The position numbers and the translations under genes are program-made. Of a stretch of DNA of 64,000 nucleotides, positions 1 through 11,866 are shown one piece after another. The first letter of the stretch is position 1; each line of letters begins with the position of its first letter. The stretch comes from Eucommia ulmoides (Eukaryota > Streptophyta > Magnoliopsida > Garryales > Eucommiaceae): the NCBI GenBank assembly GCA_016647705.1, contig CM028325.1:27198474-27262473 (forward strand), in the 5' to 3' direction. The notes beneath the pieces are model-generated. The model was not told the origin of the DNA. It was given only the letters and a program-made list of their open reading frames with translations, and made no database searches.

Positions 1-742
1 TATTATCGATTACCGCGTTTGTCATAACCTAATTTCATCTAGGCGAAAATAAATGTGTTTAATTAATAAATACTACTACTAAGTTAATTAATCTAATTAA
101 ATTACCTATACTAATATTACTATGAGATTATTTAGGAAAAATCTTACCTAAAGATTAACTTTTGTTTACAAAAACGTGTTTGATCTCGTTTTAGTTTACG
201 TTAATGGCGTTCGAGTATCCGACAATCTCAGTTCGTAAACTCACTCATCATCTCTCCCGAGTGTAAGACGAGTGAATATATGACTTTGCGTCAACGGATA
301 AATACTCCTTAACGTCTTAATGATGATAGGTCACGTGAGTCTCACCCCAACGTCATTGATTATACACTTTCTAACGCCCTCCCGGGTCGTTAGATTATCG
401 TGTTGTGTTTACCCTAGTCCGAATCTGGGGTTAAGTCTCCCGAGTGTCAAACCCCGTATCCTCTAATTATTTAAATAAGCATAATAACATGACAACATGG
501 CAAACACAATCAAAATTATTATAAAACACATTAACGAAACACAAACTCAAACAAACAACACTTTTCATAAATTTATTAATAATCCCTAAACAACCTATGT
601 TTAGCTAATGGACATAACCATGTATACAATGTAAAATGGTGTAAACATGATCTACAACTACCAAAATAAAGAAAACAAAGAAAATAAATGAATGACTTAG
701 CCGATATCTGAAGATTTGGCACTAAAATCGTTCACCGCTCGC
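1..742 (-). mobile_element. Gypsy-family LTR, distal part (split by a solo LTR)
   Basis: This is the downstream portion of a minus-strand LTR whose start lies at 3037. Its reverse complement matches the distal part of the plus-strand LTR at 743-2441, including the block of CTCCCGAGTGT-type motifs (1 copy here) and the segment ending near TCGCCTAGATGAAATTAGG. It runs off the left edge of the window, so it could be a solo LTR or the end of a whole element. Identity with the inner LTR is clear by eye but well below 90 percent, so these are old copies. Confidence 0.75.
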
Positions 743-2441
743 TGATAGGTGTGATCCACTTGCGTATTTTCAAACCGAATTAAGTTAGTTTTCGTGCGTT
801 TATATAGTATTTTATTATGTTTTAATTAGTTTTCATACTTTTTTGTTTAAATCAGGTGTGGGGGGGCAAAAAGATAGGAAACTAAAGCGAAAATGATAAG
901 ATCGAACCAAAAGCGATCGAAGAACAGTGGAAAAACAAGCTCGGAGGCAAAATTATGAAACAAACCCACCGCCGCGGCATCCAAACCACCGCTGCGGTAG
1001 TGAAGATGCTGACAAAAGAACAAATGTTACTAATGGACCACTGCCTAGGCGGAGAATTCCACCGCCTAGGCGAAAACCAGCAGAGAAAACAAAAATAGGC
1101 TGCTGACAGCCTATCGCCTAGGCGAAGATCCAGCAGAATGTTCTTCCTAATCCATCACTGTCTTCATTGCAGCGGCGGTCACCAACTGACCTAGTCACCG
1201 CCTAGGCGGTGGATCCATTCGCCTAGGCAGAGAGCCTCTGCACAGCCTAGATATTTTTAGGATATTTATTTAGATATTTTGCTTATAAATACCATCCCTT
1301 ATCCCCCTTTCTTGAGCCCCCTGGCCATTTGGGAACCTTAAGCTATATTTAAGTTAGGGTTTAGGAGTTTTAGAGGTGGAGCTCACATCCCGAAGTGGAG
1401 AAGACGGCAAATCGATCGTTTAGCGTTCTTAGCGGTTTATCTTCGGACGAGGCTCAATTCTTCGATTGTTTTTCCTTATTTCTTTATCTTAGGATCATGT
1501 GATCATGTTTATCTTGTTATTTCATTGTTTATACGGTTATGATCACGAGTTAAATATGGATTGTAGTAGGGATTAACACTATATTTATAAATATGTTGTT
1601 TGGATGATTTCGGTGTCACGTTTATGTTTGTTCTTCGTAGTTTGATTGCGTTTATCGTATTGTTTGTTTATCATTCTTAGTTATATAAATGGAGAATATG
1701 AGGTTTTGACAAACCTCAGATTCAGATTAGGGTAAACAAACTCCATGATCCAATAACCCGGTCGGGGTTAGGATTGTGGACAATCGATGACGTTGGGGCA
1801 AGACTCACGTGACCTAGGGTCGTTAAGATGTTGAGGGAGACTTTTTCGTTGACTCGCAGTTACGTTATATTCCTCGTCTTACACTCGGGAGAGATGGCGA
1901 GGGAGTTTTAGAATGGAGATTGTCGATAGGGTAAACACAACGCACGATCCAATGACTCAGTCGGGAGTTGGATTGTGTGCAATCAATGACGTTGCGCGAG
2001 ACTCACATGACCTAGGGTATTTAAGACGTTGAGGGGGACTTATTCGTTGACTCGAAGTTATGTATTCTCCCGTCTTACACTCGGGAGAGGTGGTAGTAGA
2101 GTTTATGTATCGAGATTGTCAAATCGGTCGAACACCGTAAACATGAGTAAATCGAGATCGAACACGTATTTGTAAACACGTTAATCCCTAGGCAATTCTT
2201 TACCCTAAAATATATTAGCATATTAGTGTAGTTAATTTAGATTATATTAGTATTAGTTTAATTAATTAAATACATTTGTTTTTCGCCTAAATAGAGTTAG
2301 GTCACGACAACTGCGGTATTCGATAGTAACGACACCAATCCCTGTGGATACGATAACTCGATCTTAATGATCATATTATTCTAAAACTTTGACCTCGTAT
2401 ACTTGCGAGTGTAAGTAGCGGCATATTCCTACGCCCTACTA
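743..2441 (+). mobile_element. Solo LTR of a palindrome-rich Ty3/gypsy family
   Basis: An LTR of 1699 bp begins TGATAGGTG and is flanked by a perfect 5-bp target duplication CTCGC (738-742 and 2442-2446). It starts like the LTRs at 29229-30666 and 34879-36336, which begin TGATAGGTGTAAAATACC on the minus strand. It carries several palindromes, including CACCGCCTAGGCGGTG at 1196-1211. No internal region follows, so it is a solo LTR left by LTR-LTR recombination. It sits in the opposite orientation inside an LTR of its own family. The family assignment is by LTR similarity only. Confidence 0.8.
1730..2128 (+). repeat. 199-bp tandem duplication inside the solo LTR
   Basis: Two adjacent copies (1730-1928 and 1929-2128) both begin GGGTAAAC and both contain the sequence GACTCACRTGACCTAGGGT, then TCTTACACTCGGGAGAG. 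The other LTRs of the family in this window have one copy of this block. The two copies have diverged by many substitutions. Confidence 0.8.
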
Positions 2442-3037
2442 CTCGCTTCCTCCTTTATCTTCTTCATCGGGTTGAGAGCTCTCCCTCAAAAATCTCTCAA
2501 ACTCACCCTAAAATATAGTCTAAGGGCCCTAGGGGGTGATTCCACCGGAAGAGAGGAGGAGATGAAGGGTTTAGATAGGCAAAATATCTAAATAAATATC
2601 TTAAGACTGTGCAGAGTTGACCGCCGCGGTGGTGGAGTATGTCGGTTCACTGTTGGCCTAGGCGGTGGAGTCAACGGTGGATTTTGGAGACCATCCTGCA
2701 TTTTAGCGCTGCGGCGGAGGGTCTCACGCCGCGACGGTGGATGTTAAGCAAGATAGGGTTTTTTCTTTGCATCTTTACCACCACAGCGGAGGTCTGGATG
2801 CCGCGGCGGTGGGCTTCATTCAAAATTTTTCCGCCTTGCTCATTTTTCCACTGTTCTCCGACTATTCTTGATACGATTTAATTGTTTATGCTCCGATTTC
2901 TTACCTTTTCACCCCACACACCTGTTTTAATACAAAAAATAAAATAAAAAGCATATTAAAACTTAATGAAAACGTGCTAAATATACTCGAAAACTAACAA
3001 TTTCAATTTAAAAATATAGGTAATTTACACCTATCAG
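2442..3037 (-). mobile_element. Gypsy-family LTR, proximal part with palindromes
   Basis: This is the start of the outer minus-strand LTR, beginning TGATAGGTGTAAATTACC at 3037. It holds the GC-rich palindrome block (2618-2815), with variants of CACCGCCGCGGCGGTG and CACCGCCTAGGCGGTG. Joined at the CTCGC duplication to 742 it reads on into the distal part, which shows that the inner solo LTR inserted here. Short open frames in this block are products of the palindromes and are not genes. Confidence 0.75.
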
Positions 3038-3840
3038 GGAGATTGATACTTCTTCTGAATTATTAGAAGGCTCGACAATAGGTTTAGGGGGAGTATAATT
3101 TTTTTTACTTTTCTTCTTCTATATTTTTTTCTTTTTAGCGCAGTATTTTGGTGGGGAATTCTTCATGAAGCTTTTGTTAAATATTATTGAGGAAGAACAC
3201 CACTCCATGGACGGCTAATCTCTCTTCAATTGGGTTAGGATTCGGATAAGTATTTTGGATTTCATGTATATTGTATTTTTAATTCAATTTCGAATCGTGT
3301 GTGAACAATTGTGTGATGAGAAATATTGTGTTCGAAATAGTTTTATTGTGATTGGATTTATTTTCAAAGTGTTCTTGCAGATATTTTGATTTTTAGAGTC
3401 AATTACTTCTAGAACGTTAGATCTAGTACATGCGGTCTAGATCTAACAATCATATAATCGTGTTATTGGGATTTAATTATTAGTTTGGATGGTTTATGCC
3501 TAGATTGTAATTCACCCTAAATTAAAATAATGTAGAAATTACATACCAAAGATAAATTATGCTGAAGAATAATAAATCGAATCTTTCTGAGTAGTTCTGA
3601 CTTGTAGTTGGGAACACTCATTTATACAAATCTAAATTAAAAAGAAAATACGAAACCCACATGTGTCCAAAATACGAAACCCGCAATTCCTAACCCGGTT
3701 ATCTATTTTCATTTGTTTTAGATTAATATTTTATTTTCCTTATATTTGAAACCCAAAACTCAAAACAAAATTCGTTTTCATTAAAGAAAGGAAAAAATAA
3801 TTGAATTTAATAGTTACAAGATCGATCCTGGTGGTTCGAT
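3038..3840. other. Unassigned, probably transposon-derived sequence
   Basis: No gene is visible. The stretch is AT-rich. It contains an imperfect inverted pair around 3416-3450 (GTTAGATCTAG and CTAGATCTAAC) and a segment near 3465 starting TGTTATTGGGATTT that only weakly recalls the start of the Copia LTR at 6928. It may include the degenerate 3' LTR of the neighbouring Copia remnant, but the similarity was too weak to call. Confidence 0.35.
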
Positions 3841-5639
3841 ACCCTACTTGAACAGCGTACTACATCAGTATCGCAGTGCTATTTTAAGGGTATTATTTTT
3901 GAGCGATCAAGTACCCATAACGAGAGTAGCCGTTTATGAATATAATAAAATACTGTTGTCCATTCCAAGATGTCATAGGGAATGGTCCATAGTACATATT
4001 AGTTCTAAGACACTAGAACTCTTATTAGCACCCAATTTTCTTATGTTTGTCTGTTTCCCCTTTACTCATTCAATATAAACTTTGAAATTTGTTAAATTAA
4101 GGGGATCAAGAATTCTGTCAGAAACAAGCATCTTTATTCTCTGTTTAGAGATATGTCTTAGACGCCTATGCCAAAGTATAACAGAATTCTCATTAGTTAA
4201 TTTGCGTTTTGTACCACAATTAGTTATATGCAAGGTTTCATTATGTGAAGCAATAGTATCCAACAACTATAGATTATCAATTAAAGAACTAGTTGCAATA
4301 ATATTTGAATCTTGAAAAAGACTGAGATTATTATTTCCAAATTAACAAGAAAAATCAAATTTGTCCAAAGTAGAAATAGAAACCAAATACTGTCTAAATG
4401 ACGGTATTACATATGTCTCCTTCAAATTCAAAAAGTAACCAATCTTTTAAGGATAATTTAAAAGTCTTTATTGCCTTAACAACAATTATTTCGCCATTGC
4501 CCACACAGATTCATCTTTCGGCATCAATTAGCTTTCGGCTCCACAAACAACCCTGCATAGGCACACTTAATGAGTAGTAGTACCAGAAACTACCCACCAA
4601 GTGTAACTAGGCACAAAAGCTAAATTAACCTCAGAACAAAGCTAAGTTAGAAGCATACAGTTTTTTACACGTCATGCACTGTACTTGGAACACTCTATTT
4701 TTATATGTCCAACTTTTTTGCAGAAGAAACAGGTAAAATCTTGATCCTGATTCTTTTGCAATTTGGACTGTTGTGTTCCAACTGAAGCTTCCTGACCTTT
4801 AGCTCTTTGTTATTTCTTACCCTTAGAGGTAGTGGCTAAGTGAGCACATTCTGTCATTTCTCGCTTAATTATTTTCTTATTTTGGCACACAGTCAGATAT
4901 GAACACATTAAGAGTTCATTTATCCTTTTGAGTATTATAACTCGCCGTAAACTGACTGTATTGTGCGGGAAGAGAAATGAGTACTAAATGCATGAGTTAG
5001 TCCTTAGACAACTCTAACTTAGTGCCTTTAGTTCTGAAGCGACATTAGACATTTCCATAATGTACTCCCTTATGTTTTCTTTTCCTTTTATACTTTATCG
5101 AGACAAGGTTAGCTAAAAGCGTACTTATCTTTGTCTTTTCGTTTTTTACAAAACGTTTGTCTATTTCCTACGGAAATGTCTCAGCAGTTACCTCATCGGA
5201 TATACCACCCCTGAATGTTTTTGGAACACTGCATTAGAGCATCATAAGATTTATGCAATTAGAACTATCCCACCTCTCATATTCCCTTTTAGCCTCAGGG
5301 AAACTTTCTTCGGTGAGAGGTGAAGGTTGTTCTTTCCTTAGCCCAAAGGCAAGATCCACGTAGTCGAGAACAACTGAAATGCTCTTCCTAATCCTTATGG
5401 TTTGTGCTATTAAGCACTGGAATAGAATTTATGTTGGCAGTAATAGTAGTAGTAACTAAAACAAAATAAATAAGCACACGTACAAGCATGTCATAAAATA
5501 ATAAAACAAGACATAAACAATTAATCCAAATTTGGGGACCCATCTTAAGATACCTAGCACAACATTAATTCCTAGTCTTTGGACAGAGGAATTAACTGTA
5601 ATTGATACTCTTAACGCAAGAATCAAATGTTGATAATAG

Positions 5640-5950
5640 GTCTTGTCAAACAATAAGCCTTTCTTTGGACCGACTTATTGTTCACATGGAAACTTGATAA
5701 TCATTACACATTTATTCCCGCATATATGTTTATTATTTGACCAAATAATAACCTTCCTTTGGGCCGATTATTGATTGCATAGATAATAACCATACTAATC
5801 TCAAAATAATATCTATTATTTAGTTAAACGATAATCTTCCTTTGGACCGGTTATGGTTCTCATAAACAACAAACATCAATGTTTATTATTCGGCCAAACA
5901 ATAATCTTCTTTTGGGTCGGCTATTGCTCGCATATAATAAACACAATATC
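5640..5950. repeat. Hairpin-forming minisatellite in the Copia leader
   Basis: Four diverged units of roughly 75-90 bp each contain a variant of AATAATCTTCCTTTGGGCCGATTATT. They lie near 5648, 5742, 5826 and 5899. The ends of each core are complementary (AATAATC and GATTATT), so each unit can fold into a small hairpin. Confidence 0.65.
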
Positions 5951-6019
5951 CCAAAATAAAATAAACTACACAAAAGAGATTACTTTGGTAACATATTGTT
6001 TAATTTTAATTTATTTCAA

Positions 6020-6660
6020 GATATAAGATTATGTTAGTCGACCGTCCTTATGGTCCATTGATCGAATATCATGCAACGAGTTAAAATTTCCGACGTTGGG
6101 GCATTCAATCAGTTGACTAGTCCTTAAAATTTGACTAACCGGATCTGTGTTTAAGCCGTCGATTGACCAACCATGAATGTCCGGTCGACCGATCGGTCAT
6201 CCCATGAAAAATATTGGGATCCTGAATTAGTCGGTCGACCGACCGAAAATGTTCGATCGACCAAAATTGGGTAACCTTGATATCCTTTATCAATCGGTTG
6301 ACCGACCATAAAAGGTCGATCGATCGATCGATCAGAACCCAAAAATGGAATTCAGAATCAAGCAGTTGATTGACCGCAAAGGTTCGGTTAACCGATCGAT
6401 CTAGAGCCAGAAAGGTCCCTTTACTAAATCAGTTGACCGATTCAACCCTAATTCAACCAGATTCGATTTCAATTCCAATTTTGACCATGATTCAATTCAA
6501 TTTTGGAAATTCTCAAAATATAAAAGTTGCAGATCTCGTTTTGAGATTTTCACATAATTTTGAATCACCTCAATTGGAGTTCGTATGAGAACGTTATGGT
6601 TGAAATACTAACACCTATCAAAACTGTCCGAACCCTCCCTGAACAGATCTGTTGATTGAC
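6020..6660. repeat. Array of TCGGTCGACCGA-type palindromes
   Basis: Units of about 60 bp, each usually with two palindromes of the type TCGGTTGACCGA or CGATCGATCGAT. A perfect TCGGTCGACCGA lies at 6231-6242. The array lies between the Copia primer-binding site and gag. The same palindrome type recurs in the LTRs at 11867-14184 and 22075-24216. The open frame on the minus strand at 6151-6342 is a by-product of this array. Confidence 0.75.
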
Positions 6661-6927
6661 CTGTCCAAATATAGTTCAGTTCTTACATTTTTGCGGCGAA
6701 AAGACCCAAAAAATCCAAAAAATTAGGGTTTTTCTTTCTTTATATTCGTAATATCTAGCAAGAAATTATATAAATCTTGCAAAACACATAATGAACCTTA
6801 ATGTTTTCTCCCACTATTTTCACAAATAAGAAAACTTTAATGAGAAAACACAAACCCTAAATTCTACGAACTTGAAAAAAACTCAAGAGCTATAATGATT
6901 TAACATGAAATAGGCTCTAATACCACT

Positions 6928-7439
6928 TGTTGGGATTTTAATCCCTATAGATCTAAATCGATAACACCTAAAACAACATGTTGAATCAGCAAAAGTTCTA
7001 ATGTACACGTAAATTATGTACCTAGATCTATTATGATCAATTGATTTCTGATGTGAAATTCTATAACAATCGATCTCAAGAAGAACATGGATTGAGCGGG
7101 TACGTGGTCTTTGTCAACCAAATCTCTAGAGTTTGTCAATCGGATTCGCGATTCACTTCTAGATGGAGAGAAGAGAGTCGTCAAGACGATTTGGTATTAT
7201 TGGGGACCATAACCATAATATTATGTATTTATATGGTGTGCTTAGGGTTCCCATAATCCTCTAATCACCCCAACAGTTTTCGGTATCTACTAATTTAACC
7301 CACATTCTTTTGAGTAGTCTATGAACTTACCCAAATTAATTAGATCTTTTAATTTTAGCCCATTAAATTTAAATGGCAAATATAATTGTGTTAATAATAT
7401 ATTGCCCAAAATTAGATTAGGAAATAAAATTTCCTAACA
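6928..7439 (-). mobile_element. Copia 5' LTR
   Basis: A 512-bp LTR with ends TGTTGGGATT and TTTCCTAACA on the plus strand, and so with TG...CA ends on the minus strand too. The tRNA-Met-like primer-binding site follows two bases inside on the minus strand, which fixes it as the 5' LTR. It abuts the truncated Tat LTR at 7440, so the Copia element inserted into that LTR. Confidence 0.75.
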
Positions 7440-7963
7440 TTGTACGCCAGAACTTGTCAACCTAAAAGATTGAAAATGATAAGGATGGCACCAATGTGGT
7501 ATCAGTTAAAGAACCTCTGACATGATAATAAGTTAATCTGGTATGAGATGGGTAAAAGAATGCATAATTGAACAACCTACTACTTCCTACATTTTTACCT
7601 GGCGCTAGGGCGGTTGAGGTTATTGAATGGTTATGCTCCAGGATATGGTTACTCTACTCTTCCTTCATCTTGTCACAAGTCGTTTTTCTCAAAGCCATTG
7701 CAAGTAGTGAGGTGGTAGGAATTACTTAGTTGTTATTTGGTTTACCACTGTGTCGGACCACGACATTGGGTTACCTTATGGGCCTTCTGAATGTTGATGC
7801 GCAGACTGCAATATTGGGCTGATCTTCAATTAATTGTGGGTCGTTGTCAGGCTTCCTTTAACTCAATAAATCTTATGTCTTTACCAAGACCATAGTCTTA
7901 GCCCAGTCCAACATAGACGTACTCAAGTGGATGGGATGGTTGATGGGGATTTAACCCCCATCA
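7440..7963 (-). mobile_element. Tat element 3' LTR (truncated)
   Basis: Matches the 5' LTR at 38474-38777 in blocks such as CCAGAACYTGTCAA and GAGATGGGTAAAAGAAT, and in the terminal GGGGATTTAACCCC. It starts TGATGGGGGTTAAATCC on the minus strand at 7963, with a purine-rich tract (GTCAGGGGAAAA) just inside. Its far end is replaced by the Copia LTR. It is longer than the 5' LTR, which has lost an internal segment. Confidence 0.75.
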
Positions 7964-8075
7964 TTTTCCCCTGACTTAAGTATTGTTCCCGAGGAAGAAA
8001 AGGAAGAGTCATCACCCTTCAATCTCAACGTTCTAAGTTTAATAAGTTCTCTTTTCCTTCCTCATCTATATCTCA

Positions 8076-10756
8076 TTGTTATTTTGTTTGTTTGTCACCC
8101 AATCTTGTTTTCCTTCTCTTCTTTATTCACTAATGTTCTTTACTCTCATGGATTATGCACTATCAAATAGTCTCTCTGAGGCTAGTTCGTCATTTATATG
8201 TGGTTTTGAAACTGCTAACCACTCCAATACTCTTCCTTCTACTGGTTCTCCCATAAATTGGGGTGACCATGGCCCCTTATTCTTTAAAGGATCTCTTACA
8301 CCTGAACTCCAAATGTAGTACGAGATTCTTGAATCGGTTTTTATTAGGGTTCCAAATGAAAATAAGCATCCTTACTCCCCTAGGGAAAATGAAATATATT
8401 TTTTTGTTTGGATGTTTGAGTATGGCCTCCGTCTTTCTTTTACCCTATTTTTTCTTTATTTTTTAATCAAATATAAATTACTCCAGCCCGACTAATGCCC
8501 AATGGCTTCCATGAAATTATTGGTGCTATAGCCCTATCTCAACTTAATGAGATCGCCCTTACTACTAACATGGTAAGGAGCATTTTTTTGATGAAATTCA
8601 AAAAAGAAACCTGGCAATTTTATGTTTCACTCCCATTCGAACTCCAATTTCTTACCGATCTCTCAACCTCGGTAAAGAAGTAGAAAATCTGTTACTTATT
8701 CTTTAAGCTGGTTGAGATTTCTCCCCAAAAGATGAAAGGCTAACCCCCATAGTCCTAAGGCATTTTAATCCCTAAGTAATACTTCTTGCCTTTCATATAT
8801 TTTGTTCTCGATCTTGTTTGGTTGTCGAATAATGATTATTTGTTGTGTGAATAGGTGATGAAGCCTGCAAGAGTATCCTCCTTAGTCTAGGAATCGCTAT
8901 TGAGTTGCAGAAGCTTTTGACCCCATCTGTTCAATCTTATAAGATGCTGTTACACCCTCTTTATCTCGAAAACGATGTCTCAGGACAAGAGGAACATACT
9001 TCTGTCATTTACACATGGGAAGATGAAAAATCTACCACCAAGGGCTACCCCAGCTTGTTCTTCAACATGGTTCAGCCACCTTTACCAACCCAATTCAGCC
9101 ATCCCATCAGATTCTAATGATGATCAGCTTTTGAGCCAAAGACACAAATATGGAGTCATTTTTATACCTGTACATGGGGCTCGTCCCCGTTTTCCCATTG
9201 AGATCTGAGGTCTTAAGCACGTCAATCATGCAGCTAGTATCTCGATTCCTCCCATGATTCCCACGACTCTTGCCCCAATACCTGCTTGTGATACCTTGGT
9301 CGTTTCACCTGGCGATCACGTGTCTTCCGAGAAGTAGATGCGCTAAACATTGAGCAAGGCCAATTCATCTATATCAAAAGCTTAACAAAAATTCTATGAC
9401 GTCGTCCGTACTTTGATGAGGCAGTCGTGGAATAGGGGTTGAACTAAAATTAGATCTCATACCCGAGCAAAGTTGTTCACGGCTCGCGTTTGTGCTAATC
9501 TTCAGGTGTGTACTCAAATATCAATTCTAGTTCATTTCTTTACTATAAATGCATGCCTCATTCATTGGTTATTTCTTTTAGATTATCCATATCATTTCTG
9601 CTCTAGTTGGGAGCTTAGAGAATATCTTAGAGTTGAATTCCTAGTTGATGTCTCAACTCAGTAAGTCAAGTAAGTTGGAAGAAGACCTCCGTGCCCTTTA
9701 GAAACACAAAGGGGTTCTGGAAACTGAAATGGTTTTGGAGGGATCGTCTTGGGAGAAGTCTTAGAACGACCTCGGCACTTCAAATGACCGATGTGAATCA
9801 CTATCGAAAGACAATGAACATGTAACAGCCCAATTTTTCAGGATCGCCACGTGGTTTCTCCCCTTGAAGAATTAACACTAAAACCAAACGACCAATTTCT
9901 TCATTTCATAAATCTGAAAATTTTTACAATGCGACGGTGACAATTATAATCTGTTGATTTATCGAATCAACTTTACAACAGTGAATAATAGAGAAAGTAA
10001 AATTAATGATGCCTTTCAAGCATTTAAATAGATTACATCTTATACCCCTATAGGATGAACCTTATTTCACTTGTGCACTCAATATCACAATTTCAACTCC
10101 TACATTATATAATAAAATTTAGACCAATTACACTTTGTCCCCCTGTGATTTAAGTAAATTTCAAATACATCCCTAATGGACTTTCTTTGGGTTTCTAGCG
10201 ATAGTATAAGAAAAGAAGTGAAATTATAATTCAATCCTAAATTCTAAATTAATGAATACAATTATTTCTATTAATCGAAAACAATAGTAAATAATAATTA
10301 CAATTATTACAAATAGAAATTCCTATATAATTCTTGTCGTTGTTTCATTCTCACCGACCCTGTAATCAAAATTGTGGGGTTATGAGCCAACACTCAGTAG
10401 AATCTCAACCACTCTAATACGTGTATTTAATTAATACAACAAATAAATATATAAACGTGTAACGCACATAAGTTTCATATAATAGTTCGGAATATTTCAC
10501 GAAAACTAACAATTAAAAATTAATGACAACTTCTGAATGAATCACATACTCAAGAGATAGATTAAATACAAATATTAAAAGAGTTAGAAATTCTTCAAAG
10601 TCAAAATTTAGATCGGAATATTATTCTTGCTCAAAAGCCACGGTAGTTTCTTATATATGTGTGGATGAAAAAGATCTAATGATCATTATTATTCCCCTTT
10701 CAAAATCCACAGTAAGTTTCGTATATATGTGTAAAGGCTGATGATCATTATTAATA

Positions 10757-10812
<56 letters not shown>

Positions 10813-11690
10813 CTAATAACAAACACGTGTCATTCAACCCTATATATATTTTATATATATGTGGCCAATTTTGTTTTTGTTTCCTTCTTCACGAAGGAAA
10901 CAAATTTCGGCCAATTTATTTATTTATTTACATTATTTTCTCTTTTGAAATAAAAAAAATATTAATTATATCCTAAAATATTTTAAAGTTATATTTTAAA
11001 TAACACAATAGTCCTAAATTTTTAAAAGTCAAAGTAAAATTAACATTTAACCCAAAAATTATCAAATATTATTTATATCATAAATTTGCAAAATAATCCA
11101 AAAAATATTAAACTTATATAAAATAACATTTTCAAAATATAAATTTTCGGAGAATTACAGAACAAATCTCCTCTGAAATCACAACTTTGAAGGTTGAGAT
11201 GGTGGCAAAAGATTGAGCGTCTGACGATGTGATTTCAGAAGTCCAACATAAGAAAAATGCCCTAACCACGACCATTGCAAAATAAAAACTCAGAAACACT
11301 GATATGGAGGCCAAGTCATTTGATCTTACGGATAAAGTCGAAGAATTGAACCACTCAATTTAGTTAAAGATCGAGAAGTTTGCTCATGAAACTGAGGATA
11401 CTTGGAAACAAATCGACGAACTGCTTACTGATATTCAACTAGTTGGATACAAATTTTGTCAAGATAATGTGAAGACTCAATTTCCTGATCTCAACCTCAA
11501 CTTTCTTGATGCTTTGATGGATGGTTCAGGTGGCAGCGACGTGCCAATGGTCGAACCCGAGGTGAATATTGCTCCTAATGCTGTTGACCCCACCCTTGAC
11601 GTTCCTATGGCCGATCTTGATCCAGATTAGCTCACTATCAGTTTAGATCAACTTTCTATCCAAGAGACTCAACCAACGTCCTTTAATCAA
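8076..11690 (+). pseudogene. Antisense accessory ORF 1 of the Tat element (gypsy-type transposon domain)
   Basis: A plus-strand reading frame, antisense to the pol of its host element and interrupted by the solo LTR at 9821-11159. Near 8260-8680 it resembles the plant putative gypsy-type transposon domain (Pfam Transposase_28): PELQ, then RVPNENKHPYSPRENEIYFF, then FEYGLRL and MPNGFHEIIGAIALSQLNE. Farther on (9660-9820 and 11165-11640) is a charged, coiled-coil-like stretch, then a proline- and acid-rich tail ending near 11630. Antisense genes after pol are known in Tat elements such as Grande. It is broken in many places, and its role is not known. Confidence 0.7.
9821..11159 (-). mobile_element. 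Solo LTR, chromovirus-like, with perfect target duplication
   Basis: An LTR of 1339 bp starting TGTAATTCTCCGAAAATTT on the minus strand and ending GCTGTTACA. It is flanked by a perfect 5-bp duplication GAACA (9816-9820 and 11160-11164). It is homologous over its length to the LTR at 18143-19499. An (ATT)n microsatellite lies at about 10755-10812. Placement among chromoviruses rests on the TGTAATACCCCG-type start and GTTACA end and is tentative. It interrupts antisense ORF 1. Confidence 0.85.
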
Positions 11691-11866
11691 CTAGAAGAAG
11701 CGGTAGGGCAGGGGTCGTAATGAAATTCTCACCGGTCATTTCAAACGTCATGTTTATTAGTAAATTATAATTATTACATGTTTTGTGATGATTAAACTTT
11801 TTGTGCTGATTTTTTTTTTTGCCATCGATTTTTATTTTGAAAAAAATAATCATAATTAATTGTACT

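Larger units (their letters stand above)
3841..6927 (-). mobile_element. Ty1/copia remnant, internal region (broken)
   Basis: The internal part of a minus-strand Copia element. From right to left it shows a primer-binding site at 6913-6925 (TGGTATTAGAGCC on the minus strand, like initiator tRNA-Met), a long leader, a gag zinc knuckle near 4680-4740 (C-X2-C-X4-H-X4-C pattern, CFFCKKVGHIKIEC), and a gag-pre-integrase domain at 4066-4266 with the typical LWHRRLRHIS motif. Integrase, reverse transcriptase and RNase H were not seen, so it looks truncated as well as broken in many places. It is a fossil. Confidence 0.75.

Noticed and set aside
6151-6342. Minus-strand frame with repeated DRS/VGQ units
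   Set aside because: It follows the TCGGTCGACCGA palindrome array; the repeats are at the DNA level and appear in all frames.
10741-10953. Open frame of 70 codons rich in isoleucine
   Set aside because: It is the translation of an (ATT)n microsatellite inside a solo LTR.
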